Shown here: positions 28,627 through 37,566 of the stretch, piece by piece
How the letters are laid out: every line of letters starts with the position of its first letter
How positions within the stretch are numbered: the stretch's first letter is position 1
NCBI GenBank assembly: GCA_947259585.1
Contig: CAMYMV010000005.1
Coordinates: 1-64,000, forward strand
DNA length: 64,000 nucleotides
Direction: 5' to 3'
DNA from: an uncultured Gemmatimonadales bacterium
GTDB lineage: Bacteria; Gemmatimonadota; Gemmatimonadetes; Palauibacterales; Palauibacteraceae
Notes under the pieces: model-generated
The model's input: only the letters and a program-made list of their open reading frames with translations
Databases searched by the model: none
Told to the model about the DNA's origin: nothing
Program-made: the position numbers and the translations under genes

Positions 28627-30800
28627 GAGGCCGCGCGGCCGGACGCGGACGAAAGCTGGCGATTCTGCTCGCCGTCGCGGCCTCGGCGCCGTTTCCCGGA
28701 ACATCCCACGCCCAGGAAGAGCCTGCGCTTCGCGGCGAGGTCGACGAGCGGGCGGGCCCGGTCCGACTCACGGTGCTCGTTCGCTCGGAGTCCGGTGAGC
28801 GCGTACGGGGTGCCACCGTGCGCCTGACGTTCGCGGACAGCGCTTCCGTCTCGGCGTCCGAGCTGGTCGAGATCGGTGAGGGCCGGTACGAGAGCGACGA
28901 GCTCGAGGCCGGCCGTTACGAGCTCGTGGCGGAGGCCCTCGGCTACGAGACGGCGCGTCGGCCGGTCGAGCTCGACGGCAGCGGGATCTCGATCACGCTA
29001 ACGGTAGGCGTGCAGCCCGTGGCCGTAACCGAGGTGATCGCCGCCGTCGGCCGGCCCGACGCCGGGGCGCTGCCCGGGCACGCGACGAGCCGGATTCCGT
29101 TGGACGGCGGCCCCCGCACGCTGGCGGATCGTCTGGCCGAGGAGCCCGGTGTCCAGGTCCGGCCTTCGGTCGGGGGAGGGCAGGTCGGGACCGTTCGCGG
29201 CAGTCGCCCCGAAGGCCTTCTCGTGCTGCTGGACGGGCTTCCCGTGAACGACCCGCTCGGCGGCTCGGCCGACCTGTCGAGAATCCCGGTGGCGACGCTC
29301 TCCGCGGCGACGCTGGTGCGCGGCGCCTCTCCGCGCTTCGGCTCCGGGGCGATAGCCGGAGTTCTGCTGCTCGAATCGAGGCGACCGGACGGCATGAGCG
29401 CCGCCGGAGGGTTCGAGGTGGGCTCGTTCGGCCGTCTGGCCGCCGACGGCTATGCGTCGATCGGCGGAGAGCTCGGGACGCTCGCGGCCGGCTTCCGCAT
29501 GGAGGGGATCGAGAACGACTACGAGTACCCGAACCACGTGCTTCCGGGGACCCCCACGGAGATCAGGGAGAACGCCGATGCTGAGGGGTTGCACCTATGG
29601 GTGTCGGGAGCGCCCGGGGCTCTGCCCGTATTCGCGCAGCTTCGCTACGACGACGTGGATCGAGGAGCACCGGGGCGGATGGGCACGCAGGCCTTCGATG
29701 AGGCCCGGTACGCGGACCGCTCCCTCCAGGCCCTCCTGGGCTACGGATCGTCGACCGGACGGATCAGCGGCACGATGGCGAAGCGCGACATCCTCTACCG
29801 GGACCCTCGCCGCAACGTGGAGTCGACCCAGTCGCTGACCAGCCTGCGGCTGGCGGGCTCAGGGTGGATTCCGGGTCTCGGGCTGGAGCTCTCGAGCTAC
29901 GTGGCCCGCGAGGCCGTGACGGAGGCTGCAGCGGCCGACCGCCCCGTGCGGTGGAGCGGTGGGCTCTGGTTGGGTCGGACGTTCGAGACGGGGCGGCTCT
30001 CCGTGCAGCCGGGTGTGGCCACCGATCTTTCCACCGACGGCAGCGCGGTCAACCCGGAGATCGCCCTGGCCGCTCAACTGGGCCCCGCCTGGAAGCTGTG
30101 GGGGAGGGCCGGCAGCGCCTACCGGCTTCCGAGCTTCGCGGACCTCTACGCCGCGTCGGCCAGGAGTATCCTGGCCAACCCGAATCTGGGGCCGGAACGG
30201 GTGGTGATCGATGCCGAGGCCGGCGTCGGTTGGACGTCGGGCGCCGGGACCGACGCCGATGATCGCGGCAGCGCCCGGGGAGGCGTGGACGTTCAGGCGG
30301 TGGCGTTCTACCGACGGACGAACGATCCGATCGTCTGGGTGGCCAGCGCCGTCGCGTTGTGGAGTCCGCGCAACCTGGATCGGCTTACGGCGGCGGGTCT
30401 GGAGATTCGTGGAGACGTGCCGTTGGGAGATCGAGGCCCCAGGGCGGGTGGATCCTTCACCTTTCAGCGAAGTCGTCTCGGGTTCGGCGACAACCGAAAC
30501 CCGATGCCCTATCAGCCCGATGTCGCAGGCGACATCTACATCGGCGGAGTCGTCGCGCAGATCTGGCTCAGGGGCGCGATCAGAATCGAAGGGAGCCGGA
30601 CGACCACGCTCGCGGGATTTCGTCGATTGCCCGCGTACGCGGTGGCGCGCTTCGATGCGAGCCGTGGGTTCAGGATCGGTTCTCTCGCGCTGGAGGCGGC
30701 CCTGGCGGTCGACAACCTGCTCGACGTGCGCTACGAGTTGATCGAGCTCTACCCCGAGCCTGGCCGGAGCCTGCTGTTCCGGCTCGAGCTTCGTCGTTGA
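28623..30800 (+). CDS. btuB: TonB-dependent receptor, probable cobalamin outer-membrane transporter
   Basis: The 725-residue protein has a signal peptide (to about SHA-QEE, residue 30), a carboxypeptidase-regulatory-like domain (residues ~45-125), a plug domain with LADRLAEEPGVQVRP and LVLLDGLPVNDPLGG, and a beta-barrel ending in FRLELRR. The domain order is that of TonB-dependent receptors with an N-terminal extension. Being last of the overlapping btuFCD set behind a cobalamin riboswitch makes cobalamin the likely ligand. No TonB/ExbB genes lie nearby. Confidence 0.88.
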   Translation: MRGRAAGRGRKLAILLAVAASAPFPGTSHAQEEPALRGEVDERAGPVRLTVLVRSESGERVRGATVRLTFADSASVSASELVEIGEGRYESDELEAGRYELVAEALGYETARRPVELDGSGISITLTVGVQPVAVTEVIAAVGRPDAGALPGHATSRIPLDGGPRTLADRLAEEPGVQVRPSVGGGQVGTVRGSRPEGLLVLLDGLPVNDPLGGSADLSRIPVATLSAATLVRGASPRFGSGAIAGVLLLESRRPDGMSAAGGFEVGSFGRLAADGYASIGGELGTLAAGFRMEGIENDYEYPNHVLPGTPTEIRENADAEGLHLWVSGAPGALPVFAQLRYDDVDRGAPGRMGTQAFDEARYADRSLQALLGYGSSTGRISGTMAKRDILYRDPRRNVESTQSLTSLRLAGSGWIPGLGLELSSYVAREAVTEAAAADRPVRWSGGLWLGRTFETGRLSVQPGVATDLSTDGSAVNPEIALAAQLGPAWKLWGRAGSAYRLPSFADLYAASARSILANPNLGPERVVIDAEAGVGWTSGAGTDADDRGSARGGVDVQAVAFYRRTNDPIVWVASAVALWSPRNLDRLTAAGLEIRGDVPLGDRGPRAGGSFTFQRSRLGFGDNRNPMPYQPDVAGDIYIGGVVAQIWLRGAIRIEGSRTTTLAGFRRLPAYAVARFDASRGFRIGSLALEAALAVDNLLDVRYELIELYPEPGRSLLFRLELRR

Positions 30801-30851
30801 CCCGAGGTCGCCGGCGTGCGGCCGGCGGCCGCAACCGGTAAGAGATCGGAC

Positions 30852-32018
30852 ATGAGATCAAGGAGGCACAGCGCGAGGCCTTTCGGCAGAGCCGGGCTCG
30901 TTTCGGTCGCCCTCGGCCTGTCGGTCGTGCTCGCCCTGGTGGCCCTCGCCGGCTGCTCGGCGGACGGAGGTGGCCCCACGGGCCCGGGACCGGGAGATCC
31001 TCCCGCCGCCCTGCTCGCCCTGCATTCGGTGGGCCAGATCATGCAGGGTTACGAGGTACGCGGGGAGATTACGCCGTCGGGGGGCGCGATCGATCTGGGC
31101 GGACTCTTCGACGGCGATGCGATGTCCGTGGGTGGACTGGTCACAGATCTGACCGCCGTCGTGACCGAGAGCGATTTCGGAGGAGATCGCGCGCTCGTGG
31201 TGGACGTCCCCAGCCGTAGCTCGGTGGCGATCGCCTTTCCGGACGAGCCGGCCAACCCGTCCAAGCCTTTCGTCGTCGAGAGCCGCGGAAGCACCTTCGT
31301 GGGCGGGCGCGCCTCCAACTCCGTCTACGAGCTGTCGATCACCGCTCCGGCCACGCCGCCGGCGGTCTTTGCCCGGGATGTCGGCGAGTTCATCGAGAAG
31401 GTGGTCGTGACCAACGACCGGGTCTTCGTGATCGACTCCAACATCGACGATGTAGGCTTCACCTTCGAGCCGCTCGGAAACAGCCGCGTCGTCGTGTTCG
31501 AGACCAGCGGCGAGCTCGTGCGCGTGATCGAGCTGCCGGGCCTGCAGGCGACGAACGCGGTGCTCTCCGCCGGGCGCCTCGTCGTTCTGAACGCGGGCAC
31601 GCTGGGCCCCGCGTTCGAGCCGGAGGGGAACGGCAGCCTCGCGGTCATCGATCCGGTTTCCCTTCAGCTTTCGGGGCCGTTTCCGCTGGGAGGCAACGGG
31701 GTATCCATCGAAGAGGGCGCCGAAGGGCGCGTCTACGTCGCCGTCACGAGCGATTTCGTCTCGATCCGGACGCTGAGGTTCGACCCCGCGGCGCCGGGCT
31801 TCCTAGACGGGCCGCAGGATCCGGTTCAGACGCGGGATGCGGACGGAACACCGATCTCGTGCTGGACGGCTACGGCGCTATCGGACGGACGCCTGGTCTG
31901 CGCGACGTTCCGCTCCGAGCAGGCGGGCGAGCTCTTTCTGCTGAACGCGGACGGCAGCTTCCTCGACTCGGTGCCGGGCGGGTTCGGGACGACCGATCTG
32001 GAGATCGTGACGCCCTAG
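30852..32018 (+). CDS. Propeller-like lipoprotein downstream of the B12 receptor
   Basis: The protein (388 residues from ATG 30852) starts with basic residues and a hydrophobic leader ending LVALAGC, a good lipobox. The rest is a series of beta-strand units such as SRVVVFETSGELVRVIELPG, GSLAVIDPVSLQLSGPFPLG and GELFLLNADGSFLDSVPGG, similar to YncE or quinoprotein propeller blades. It lies 51 bases after btuB in the same orientation. In Bacteroides, BtuG is a surface lipoprotein propeller that captures B12 for BtuB, so an analogous role is attractive but inferred. The frame is open from 30816; ATG 30852 begins the leader. Confidence 0.7.
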   Translation: MRSRRHSARPFGRAGLVSVALGLSVVLALVALAGCSADGGGPTGPGPGDPPAALLALHSVGQIMQGYEVRGEITPSGGAIDLGGLFDGDAMSVGGLVTDLTAVVTESDFGGDRALVVDVPSRSSVAIAFPDEPANPSKPFVVESRGSTFVGGRASNSVYELSITAPATPPAVFARDVGEFIEKVVVTNDRVFVIDSNIDDVGFTFEPLGNSRVVVFETSGELVRVIELPGLQATNAVLSAGRLVVLNAGTLGPAFEPEGNGSLAVIDPVSLQLSGPFPLGGNGVSIEEGAEGRVYVAVTSDFVSIRTLRFDPAAPGFLDGPQDPVQTRDADGTPISCWTATALSDGRLVCATFRSEQAGELFLLNADGSFLDSVPGGFGTTDLEIVTP

Positions 32019-32064
32019 ACGTAGGATGCCGCGGACAGCCACTGGATCTCCGCGGGAGGGAGCC

Positions 32065-32799
32065 GTGCCGATCGTCACCACGCGCTGCGTGGTTCTTCAG
32101 ACCTACAGCTACAGCGACACGAGCAAGATCCTGCGCCTGATGACCCGGGAGCACGGACCGCGATCGGCGATCGCACGTGGCGCGCTCCGTCCCCGAAGCC
32201 GCTTCGGCGGCCTCATCGAGCCGTTCGCCGAGGGCCAGGCAACGCTGTACGTGCGTGAGAACCGGGATCTGGACACGCTGTCGGCCTTCGAGCTCTACCG
32301 GGAACGGCAGGCGCTGGGCTCGGATCTCACCCGCTTCGCCGGGGCCTCCGTGCTCTGCGAGCTGGTGATGCGCCTGGCTCCCGAGCATCGGGACGACCAC
32401 CTCTTCGAGGTCCTGGTCGAGGGTCTGGATGCGCTTCTGGGCGCCTCCGAGGAGAGGGTGGCGGGCACGGTTCTCGGCCGGCTCTGGCTCCTCGTATCGG
32501 TGCTCGGCTTCGCCCCTCATCTCTCGCACTGCATCTCGTGCGGCCGGCCGATTTCGGCGGGAGAGTCGGCCCGCTTCGATTCATCCTCGGGCGGTCTCGG
32601 CTGCGATCGATGTGCGGGCTACGGCGAGGCGATCTCGAGCGCCGAACTCGAGACGCTGCGGCTGCTCGTGGCGACCGGCGATGGTCCGCCGTCCGTAAAC
32701 GGCGTCCAGCGCCGGATCCTCATAGACTTCATCCGCTACCACCTTGCCGAGGGCGTGCGCATACGCTCCCTCGACTTCCTGGCGCGGGGCATCCGTTGA
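32065..32799 (+). CDS. recO: DNA repair protein RecO
   Basis: The 244-residue protein has the RecO OB-fold start ([20 protein letters not shown], then [16 protein letters not shown]) and a C-terminal zinc knuckle (CISCGRP with CDRCAGY). RecO loads RecA with RecR at gaps. GTG 32065 has GGGAGG five bases upstream and is preferred to ATG 32026. The stop overlaps selB (TTGA). Confidence 0.9.
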   Translation: MPIVTTRCVVLQTYSYSDTSKILRLMTREHGPRSAIARGALRPRSRFGGLIEPFAEGQATLYVRENRDLDTLSAFELYRERQALGSDLTRFAGASVLCELVMRLAPEHRDDHLFEVLVEGLDALLGASEERVAGTVLGRLWLLVSVLGFAPHLSHCISCGRPISAGESARFDSSSGGLGCDRCAGYGEAISSAELETLRLLVATGDGPPSVNGVQRRILIDFIRYHLAEGVRIRSLDFLARGIR

Positions 32800-34694
32800 G
32801 GGCGTTGGTCGTCGGTACCGCCGGCCACGTCGACCATGGAAAGACCTCCCTGGTGCGGGCGCTCACGGGGATCGAGACGGACCGGTGGAAGGAAGAGCGG
32901 GAGCGTGGGCTCACGATCGATCTCGGCTTCGCGCCCCTGTCTCTGGGCGATGGACTGGAGGTCAGCGTCGTCGACGTGCCCGGCCACGAAGACTTCGTGA
33001 AGAACATGCTGGCCGGGGCCACGGGCATCGATCTGCTGCTCCTGGTCGTGGCGGCGGACGAGGGCCCGATGCCTCAAACGCGCGAGCATCTGGCGATCGC
33101 GCGGATACTGGGCGTCGCCGATGGCGTGGTCGTGCTCACCAAGCGGGATCGGGTGGACGAGAGCTGGCTGGGCCTCTGCCGCGACGCCGTTGGCGAGGAG
33201 CTGGAGAGAGTCTTGGGGCACGCGGAGTGGCCGATGCTGGCCATCTCTTCCGTGACCGGCGAGGGTCTCGAGGAGCTGCGGGCCGCTTTGACGGAGCGTG
33301 CGGCCGTTCTCGGGAGCTCGGAGCGAGGGGACCTTCTGCGGATGCCGGTGGATCGCTCCTTCAGCGTTGCGGGCGCTGGTACCGTCGTGACCGGCACGGT
33401 CTGGAGCGGGACGGTGAGCGTGGGTGACGAGGTGACCGTTTTTCCCGGAAGCCGGTCGGCGAGAGTTCGATCGCTTCAGGTGCACTCGACCGCACGGGAA
33501 TCGGTAGGGCCGCGGAGAAGGTGTGCCGTCTCCCTCGTCGGGTTGGATCCCCTCCACGCGCCGCGTGGCGCCGTGGTGGTCGCGGGCAGCGGTTGGCGGG
33601 AGGCTCTGCGTCTCGGCGTTCGCCTGTCCGTACTCTCCCACTCGCCTCGGCGCATCGAGAGCGGTCAACGGGTGCGCGTGTACCTGGGGACGAAGGAGGT
33701 GCTTGCCCGGGTCCGCTCGCGTGCCGGCGGCCGCGGTGCGGAGCCACTGGAGCCCGGCGCCGAGGGATGGGCGATCCTGGAGCTGGAGGAGGCGCTCGTC
33801 GCCCGGGCCCTCGACCGGTTCGTCGTTCGATTCTACTCGCCGATCACGACGATCGGGGGGGGGATGGTGGCCGAGCTGGACCCGCCGGTTCGCTGGCTGG
33901 ATCGTACGGGGGAATGGGAGCGCATCCTCCGTGGGGGGGACGAGGCGCGACTCGAAGCCGCGGTCGGCCTCTCGGCCGGCAGGGGGACGGAGGCGGATGA
34001 CCTGCCGCTGACCACCGGGCTCTCGCCCGAGAAGCTGCGAGCCCTCGAGGGCTCGGCGGAACTGCCAATCGTACGGGCCGGAGGGCGCTGGTTCTCGGCC
34101 GGGGTGGCCGAGGCTGCACGCCGGGCGCTGCTGGAGATCGTCGGCGAGTTCCACGCGGCCCGTCCGCGGGCGCCGGGCGTGTCCATGGAGGCGGTGAGAA
34201 GCAAGCTGACCGCCGCGTTCGCCCCGGAGCTCGTGGAACACGCTCTGGAGGGAGTGCTGAGCGCCGGACTGATCGTCGCGACCGGACCCGAGCTCCGGTT
34301 GAGCACGCACGACGCGCGGCTCACGGAGGCGGAGGCTCGGGTGCGGGCCCGGTTGTTGGAGGAGATCGACGACGGCGGGCTGGAGCCGCCCATGGTGACG
34401 GAGCTGGGCTCTCGCCTCGGAGTTTCCGACGAGCTCCTGCACGACCTGCTGCGGTTGCTGACGAGGGCGGGAGAGGTGGAGAACGTCAGCCCGGACATCT
34501 ACCTGTCCGCTCGAAGCGCGACACGGCTCCGGGATGCCGCGGCTCGGGTGTTCGAAGACCGTCTCGTGGCGGCACCCACCGACTTCAAGCGACAGTTCGG
34601 CGTGACGCGGAAGTACCTCATCCCGCTGCTCGAGCACCTGGACCGAACTCGGGTCACGAGGCGTACCGAGGAAGGGCGAGTGTGGAGAGGTTGA
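32796..34694 (+). CDS. selB: Selenocysteine-specific translation elongation factor
   Basis: The 632-residue GTPase begins [15 protein letters not shown] (G1), with [15 protein letters not shown] (G3) and LTKRD (G4), followed by EF-Tu-like beta-barrel domains. The C-terminal ~230 residues form winged-helix repeats ending [20 protein letters not shown], typical of SelB and needed to bind SECIS RNA. TTG 32796 overlaps the recO stop. tRNA-Sec lies 6.5 kb downstream, so the host reads UGA as selenocysteine. selA and selD are not in the window. Confidence 0.94.
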   Translation: MRALVVGTAGHVDHGKTSLVRALTGIETDRWKEERERGLTIDLGFAPLSLGDGLEVSVVDVPGHEDFVKNMLAGATGIDLLLLVVAADEGPMPQTREHLAIARILGVADGVVVLTKRDRVDESWLGLCRDAVGEELERVLGHAEWPMLAISSVTGEGLEELRAALTERAAVLGSSERGDLLRMPVDRSFSVAGAGTVVTGTVWSGTVSVGDEVTVFPGSRSARVRSLQVHSTARESVGPRRRCAVSLVGLDPLHAPRGAVVVAGSGWREALRLGVRLSVLSHSPRRIESGQRVRVYLGTKEVLARVRSRAGGRGAEPLEPGAEGWAILELEEALVARALDRFVVRFYSPITTIGGGMVAELDPPVRWLDRTGEWERILRGGDEARLEAAVGLSAGRGTEADDLPLTTGLSPEKLRALEGSAELPIVRAGGRWFSAGVAEAARRALLEIVGEFHAARPRAPGVSMEAVRSKLTAAFAPELVEHALEGVLSAGLIVATGPELRLSTHDARLTEAEARVRARLLEEIDDGGLEPPMVTELGSRLGVSDELLHDLLRLLTRAGEVENVSPDIYLSARSATRLRDAAARVFEDRLVAAPTDFKRQFGVTRKYLIPLLEHLDRTRVTRRTEEGRVWRG

Positions 34695-34731
34695 TCCTGA
34701 AACCGGTTTACGCGATGGTCGTCAAGTCATT

Positions 34732-35178
34732 GTGAGGATTGCTTATAGCGTACTGATAGCGAGCGTAGGCCTCTCCTGGCCGGGAGAGGCGCTCGCCCAG
34801 GATCCGGACGGTACGCCGCCGGCGGCGGCGGAGTTGGACGACTTCTCCCTCGATCCTGTCTTCCCGAATCCGTTCGCTGGCGAGACGCGCATCTTCTTTC
34901 GTCTCGGAGACGGCTTGTTCGAGGGCGAGGAGGTGGTGAGCGTGACCCTTCGCGTGTTCAACATCCTTCACCAGCTGGTGGCGGTACCCGTAGCGCTTGG
35001 CGAGGATGGACGCCCCGGCGAGAGGATCGAGGAGATGCCCTTCCGTCGTCCGGGCCTCTACCAGGCGCACTGGGACGGAAGGGATATGGAGGGTCGAACG
35101 GCCACGGCGGGCCCCTATTTCGTGGAGCTCAGCGTCGGGGCTCGCAGCCAGGTGCGGAAGATAATGATCGTGCGCTGA
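34732..35178 (+). CDS. Small secreted protein made of one FlgD-Ig / T9SS sorting-like domain
   Basis: The 148-residue protein has a signal-like leader ending ALAQ. It then has little more than one domain resembling the FlgD Ig-like or type-A sorting domain found at the C-terminus of large secreted proteins: PVFPNPFAGETRIFFRL, VTLRVFNILHQLV, GLYQAHWDGRDMEGR, TAGPYFVELSVG. Finding it free-standing is unusual. The GTG start lacks a clear Shine-Dalgarno sequence. A perfect AAACCGGTTT palindrome lies at 34700-34709 in the short gap after selB. Confidence 0.75.
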   Translation: MRIAYSVLIASVGLSWPGEALAQDPDGTPPAAAELDDFSLDPVFPNPFAGETRIFFRLGDGLFEGEEVVSVTLRVFNILHQLVAVPVALGEDGRPGERIEEMPFRRPGLYQAHWDGRDMEGRTATAGPYFVELSVGARSQVRKIMIVR

Positions 35179-35247
35179 ACGCTGAAGCCGACCTCGGGCC
35201 GGGTCCCCGGGATCAGGTCGGGTCTTAGGCTCAGGTCGATCGTCGGG

Positions 35248-35604
35248 TCAGGTCGGGTAGTACTGGAAGTGCCCGCAGCTCTGACAGACGTTCAGCCTGT
35301 CGTTCGGGTCCGCGTCAGCCGCCCAGGAGGTCGGGACCGCGACGAAGCACCCGTAGCACACTCCGGCAAGCACGGGGACCACGGCGCGCCTGTGCGTTCC
35401 GATCAAGCTCCTGAACCGCTCCTGGATGCTCTTTCCCAGCCGCAGCTCCAGTTCGGTGATCTTGGCGTCGAGCGCGTCGATCGCCTGCTCGGCGCTCATC
35501 TCGAACAAGCCCGTCTCCAAGTCACGAACCCCGCCCTCTTCGAGTGCTCGACGCTGCATGTGGAGGTCCTGCATCTCGAGTAGCGTCTCGAGCTGTTCGT
35601 GCAT
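35248..35604 (-). CDS. Short C4 zinc-ribbon protein
   Basis: The 118-residue protein has an N-terminal helix-rich part (DLHMQRRALEEGG, DALDAKITELELRLG) and a C-terminal C4 zinc ribbon (CYGCF and CQSCGHFQYYPT). It resembles the zinc-ribbon end of DUF164/CdsZ-like proteins but lacks their long coiled coil. It follows ptsN by two bases on the same strand and so is probably co-transcribed. Function unknown. Confidence 0.75.
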   Translation of the reverse strand: MHEQLETLLEMQDLHMQRRALEEGGVRDLETGLFEMSAEQAIDALDAKITELELRLGKSIQERFRSLIGTHRRAVVPVLAGVCYGCFVAVPTSWAADADPNDRLNVCQSCGHFQYYPT

Positions 35605-35606
35605 CT

Positions 35607-36059
35607 CTACACGCCTTTCTCCTCCAGCAGCTGCAGGAATGCTTCGGCGTTTTCGACCGCTGCGAGCCGCTCCGGCACGTCGGCTTCCTTGCTGAACTGG
35701 GCGATCTTGCCGAGAACGGGCAGATACTGGTTGGAGACCTCGAGCGGTGGAGCGACGATGAGGAAGATATAGTGGACGGGCTTCTCGTCGATCGCCTTGA
35801 AGTCCAGTCCGGCCTCGTGCCTCCCGAAGGCCACACGAAGGCGGTTGACGACCAGGGAGCGGCAGTGCGGAATGGCGATCCCCCTGCCGATTCCCGTGGA
35901 TCCCAGGTTCTCGCGCCGCTTGAGCATCTTGAAAAGGATGCCCTCGGATTTCTCATCCAGGTGGAACAGGCCCACCAGCTTCTTCAGGGTCTCGTCTTTT
36001 GTCTCCGTGCTCAGGTCCAGGTCGATCGCGTCAACGGAGAAGAAGTCTCTGAGTTGCAT
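35607..36059 (-). CDS. ptsN: PTS IIA component, PtsN/fructose type
   Basis: The 150-residue EIIA domain begins with a PtsN-like MQLRDFFSVDAIDLDL and has GIGRGIAIPHCRS with the phosphorylatable His65. No PTS permease lies next to it, so it is more likely regulatory (EIIA-Ntr type), accepting phosphate from the HPr/EI pair encoded at 20-22 kb. A strong sigma70-type promoter and a GGAGGA ribosome site eight bases before the ATG lie upstream. Confidence 0.88.
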   Translation of the reverse strand: MQLRDFFSVDAIDLDLSTETKDETLKKLVGLFHLDEKSEGILFKMLKRRENLGSTGIGRGIAIPHCRSLVVNRLRVAFGRHEAGLDFKAIDEKPVHYIFLIVAPPLEVSNQYLPVLGKIAQFSKEADVPERLAAVENAEAFLQLLEEKGV

Positions 36060-36100
36060 CTATCGAATCCTCCGGAAGAGGCAATGTTGCGCACCCATGC

Positions 36101-36130
36101 AGTATATTCCTCCTCGCGAAAACCTGTCAA
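36101..36130 (-). promoter_or_regulatory. Sigma70-type promoter for ptsN
   Basis: On the minus strand, TTGACA (plus coordinates 36125-36130) is followed by an 18-base spacer and TATACT (36101-36106). This places the transcript start near 36094, about 35 bases before the ptsN ATG. The -35 match is perfect and the -10 differs by one base from consensus. It is one of only two near-consensus promoters I found. Confidence 0.75.
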
Positions 36131-36156
36131 AACGTGAAACGGAGATCCGAGCGGCA

Positions 36157-36558
36157 ATGGCCGGGTTCAGCTATTGGCAGATCCGCACTCTCCTCGAGGT
36201 GCTGCTCCATGCGATGGGGGCGCGCCGCGCCGTCCTCTGGCGCCTGGATGGCGTCGCGGACGAGTGGGTCATCGAGGACCAGGTGTCGGCGGGCGGGCCC
36301 GCCAGGAACTCGCCGCTGGCCTCCGAAGGCCATCCCTTCACCTGGGCGGCGCGTGAGGACATCGTGCTGCAGGTGCTCTCGACCGAGCTCTTCAAGGGCT
36401 CGCCGGAAGGGGAGTGGTCGCTGGTGGCGCCAGTGAGCGAGTGGGGACGGCTCGTGTGCCTCTCCTTCGCCGGCTCTCCAGGTGTGAACGCGCGCACCGC
36501 GATCGAATCGGCGGTACAGCACCTGCGTGCCATCGCACCGTGGGAAGGCCTCGAATGA
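36157..36558 (+). CDS. GAF-like hypothetical protein
   Basis: The 133-residue protein (from ATG 36157) has a compact alpha/beta pattern reminiscent of a GAF domain: an N-terminal helix (WQIRTLLEVLLHAMGA), strands around RAVLWRLDGVADEWVIEDQ, then WSLVAPVSEWGRLVCLSFAG and a final helix. No ligand residues can be named. It is divergent from ptsN. The open frame runs back to 35797, but that part lies antisense to ptsN. Confidence 0.6.
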   Translation: MAGFSYWQIRTLLEVLLHAMGARRAVLWRLDGVADEWVIEDQVSAGGPARNSPLASEGHPFTWAAREDIVLQVLSTELFKGSPEGEWSLVAPVSEWGRLVCLSFAGSPGVNARTAIESAVQHLRAIAPWEGLE

Positions 36559-36607
36559 GGCGTTGAGAGGACCAAATGGGGAAGGGGCAGGGTAGGAAAG
36601 TCGTTGC

Positions 36608-36973
36608 GGGGGCGATCAGGTTTCGACGTGTGCGCCCGAAACCGTGGTAGCGTGCCGAGGTCTCGGACCCTCGTAAAACACCGGGAAAAAAACACAATTG
36701 CCAACGATAACTTGGCTCTGGCCGCGTAACTAGCGCGGTCCGTCTGACGCTCGGCCCGGCCCGAGGCGGGGCATCAGGCGACGCTGTATCGGGCTGGACG
36801 GGGTCCGCAAGCCGCGGGCGGTTCCGTCGAGAGGGCGAAAGCCCATTTGCGGCTGGCCGACCGACGGTCGTCTACGAACCGGAGGAAGGCGAGAAAACCA
36901 AAGCGTAGACTACGCACGTAGACGCTGCGGGCGAAGGCCTCGCGGACGCGGGTTCGATTCCCGCCGCCTCCAT
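36608..36973 (+). ncRNA. ssrA: Transfer-messenger RNA
   Basis: The 5' end GGGGGCG (36608-36614), followed by ATCAGGTTTCGACG, pairs with CGCCTCC (36966-36972, one G-U pair). A T-arm GCGGG-TTCGATT-CCCGC precedes it. The tag-coding frame reads ...NTIANDNLALAA and stops at TAA 36727-36729; the resume codon is not certain (AAC 36691, ACA 36694 or ATT 36697). CCA is not encoded, since the discriminator A is followed by TCA. tmRNA rescues stalled ribosomes and tags the incomplete proteins for proteolysis. Confidence 0.95.
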
Positions 36974-36983
36974 CACCGCAGAC

Positions 36984-37028
36984 CGAGGCGCCGGCTTCCT
37001 CTGGAGGCACGGCGCCCGGCTTTTTTTG
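36984..37028 (+). terminator. Rho-independent terminator after tmRNA
   Basis: CCG-A-GGCGCC (36984-36993) pairs with GGCGCC-CGG (37012-37020), with one bulged A and a small inner CCT/AGG hairpin, and is followed by seven T (37022-37028). It lies eleven bases after the tmRNA end and about 50 bases before the GreA-family gene. It should separate the two transcripts. Confidence 0.9.
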
Positions 37029-37078
37029 TGGCCCGTAGGCGACTCGACCGTGACCGCCACGGATGAAGGACGGCAACC

Positions 37079-37564
37079 ATGCTTGACGAGATTCGAGAGC
37101 GGCTGAGCGAGGAGACGGAGCGTCTCCTGCACGAGCTCGAGGTGGTTCTTCCCAAGGCGATCCAGCATGCCCTGGAGCTCGGCGATCTGCGGGAGAACTC
37201 GGAGTGGCACGCGGCCCTGGAACGACAGGGCTTCGTGCACGCTCGGCTGGACTACATCCGACGGCGTCTGGGTGAGCTCCAGGAAATAGACATGGAGACG
37301 ATTCCGCACGACCGGATCGGCTTCGGATCGCGCGTTACGCTCAGGGACGTCGAGGATGGCTCGACCGAGGTCTATACCCTGGCCTTCGGCGAGCACATCG
37401 ACTTCGAGAAAGCCGAGATCTCCATGGCTTCGCCCTTCGGCAAGGCACTGCTCGGACGCCAGCCGGGCGATGAGGTGAGCGTCATCCTGCCGAGTGCGAC
37501 GGTACGCTACGAGATCCTCGAGTTCTCCAGCATTCACGAGATGGCGGGCCTGGACGACGGCTGA
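37079..37564 (+). CDS. greA: GreA/GreB-family transcript cleavage factor
   Basis: The 161-residue protein has the N-terminal coiled coil with LGDLRENSEWHAALERQ, matching the GreA tip region, and the C-terminal FKBP-like domain (GSRVTLRDVEDG, SPFGKALLGRQPGDEVSV). It should enter the RNA polymerase secondary channel and rescue backtracked complexes. Whether this is the main GreA or a paralogue cannot be told. It follows the tmRNA terminator. Confidence 0.88.
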   Translation: MLDEIRERLSEETERLLHELEVVLPKAIQHALELGDLRENSEWHAALERQGFVHARLDYIRRRLGELQEIDMETIPHDRIGFGSRVTLRDVEDGSTEVYTLAFGEHIDFEKAEISMASPFGKALLGRQPGDEVSVILPSATVRYEILEFSSIHEMAGLDDG

Positions 37565-37566
37565 GC

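Noticed and set aside
32538..32795. Longer N-terminus for SelB
   Set aside because: It lies in the recO coding region. The GTPase fold starts at the TTG that overlaps the recO stop.
35213..35255. Three TCAGGTCG direct repeats between convergent genes
   Set aside because: The copies are eight bases with uneven spacing (18 and 17) in GC-rich DNA. This is too weak to call a regulatory array.
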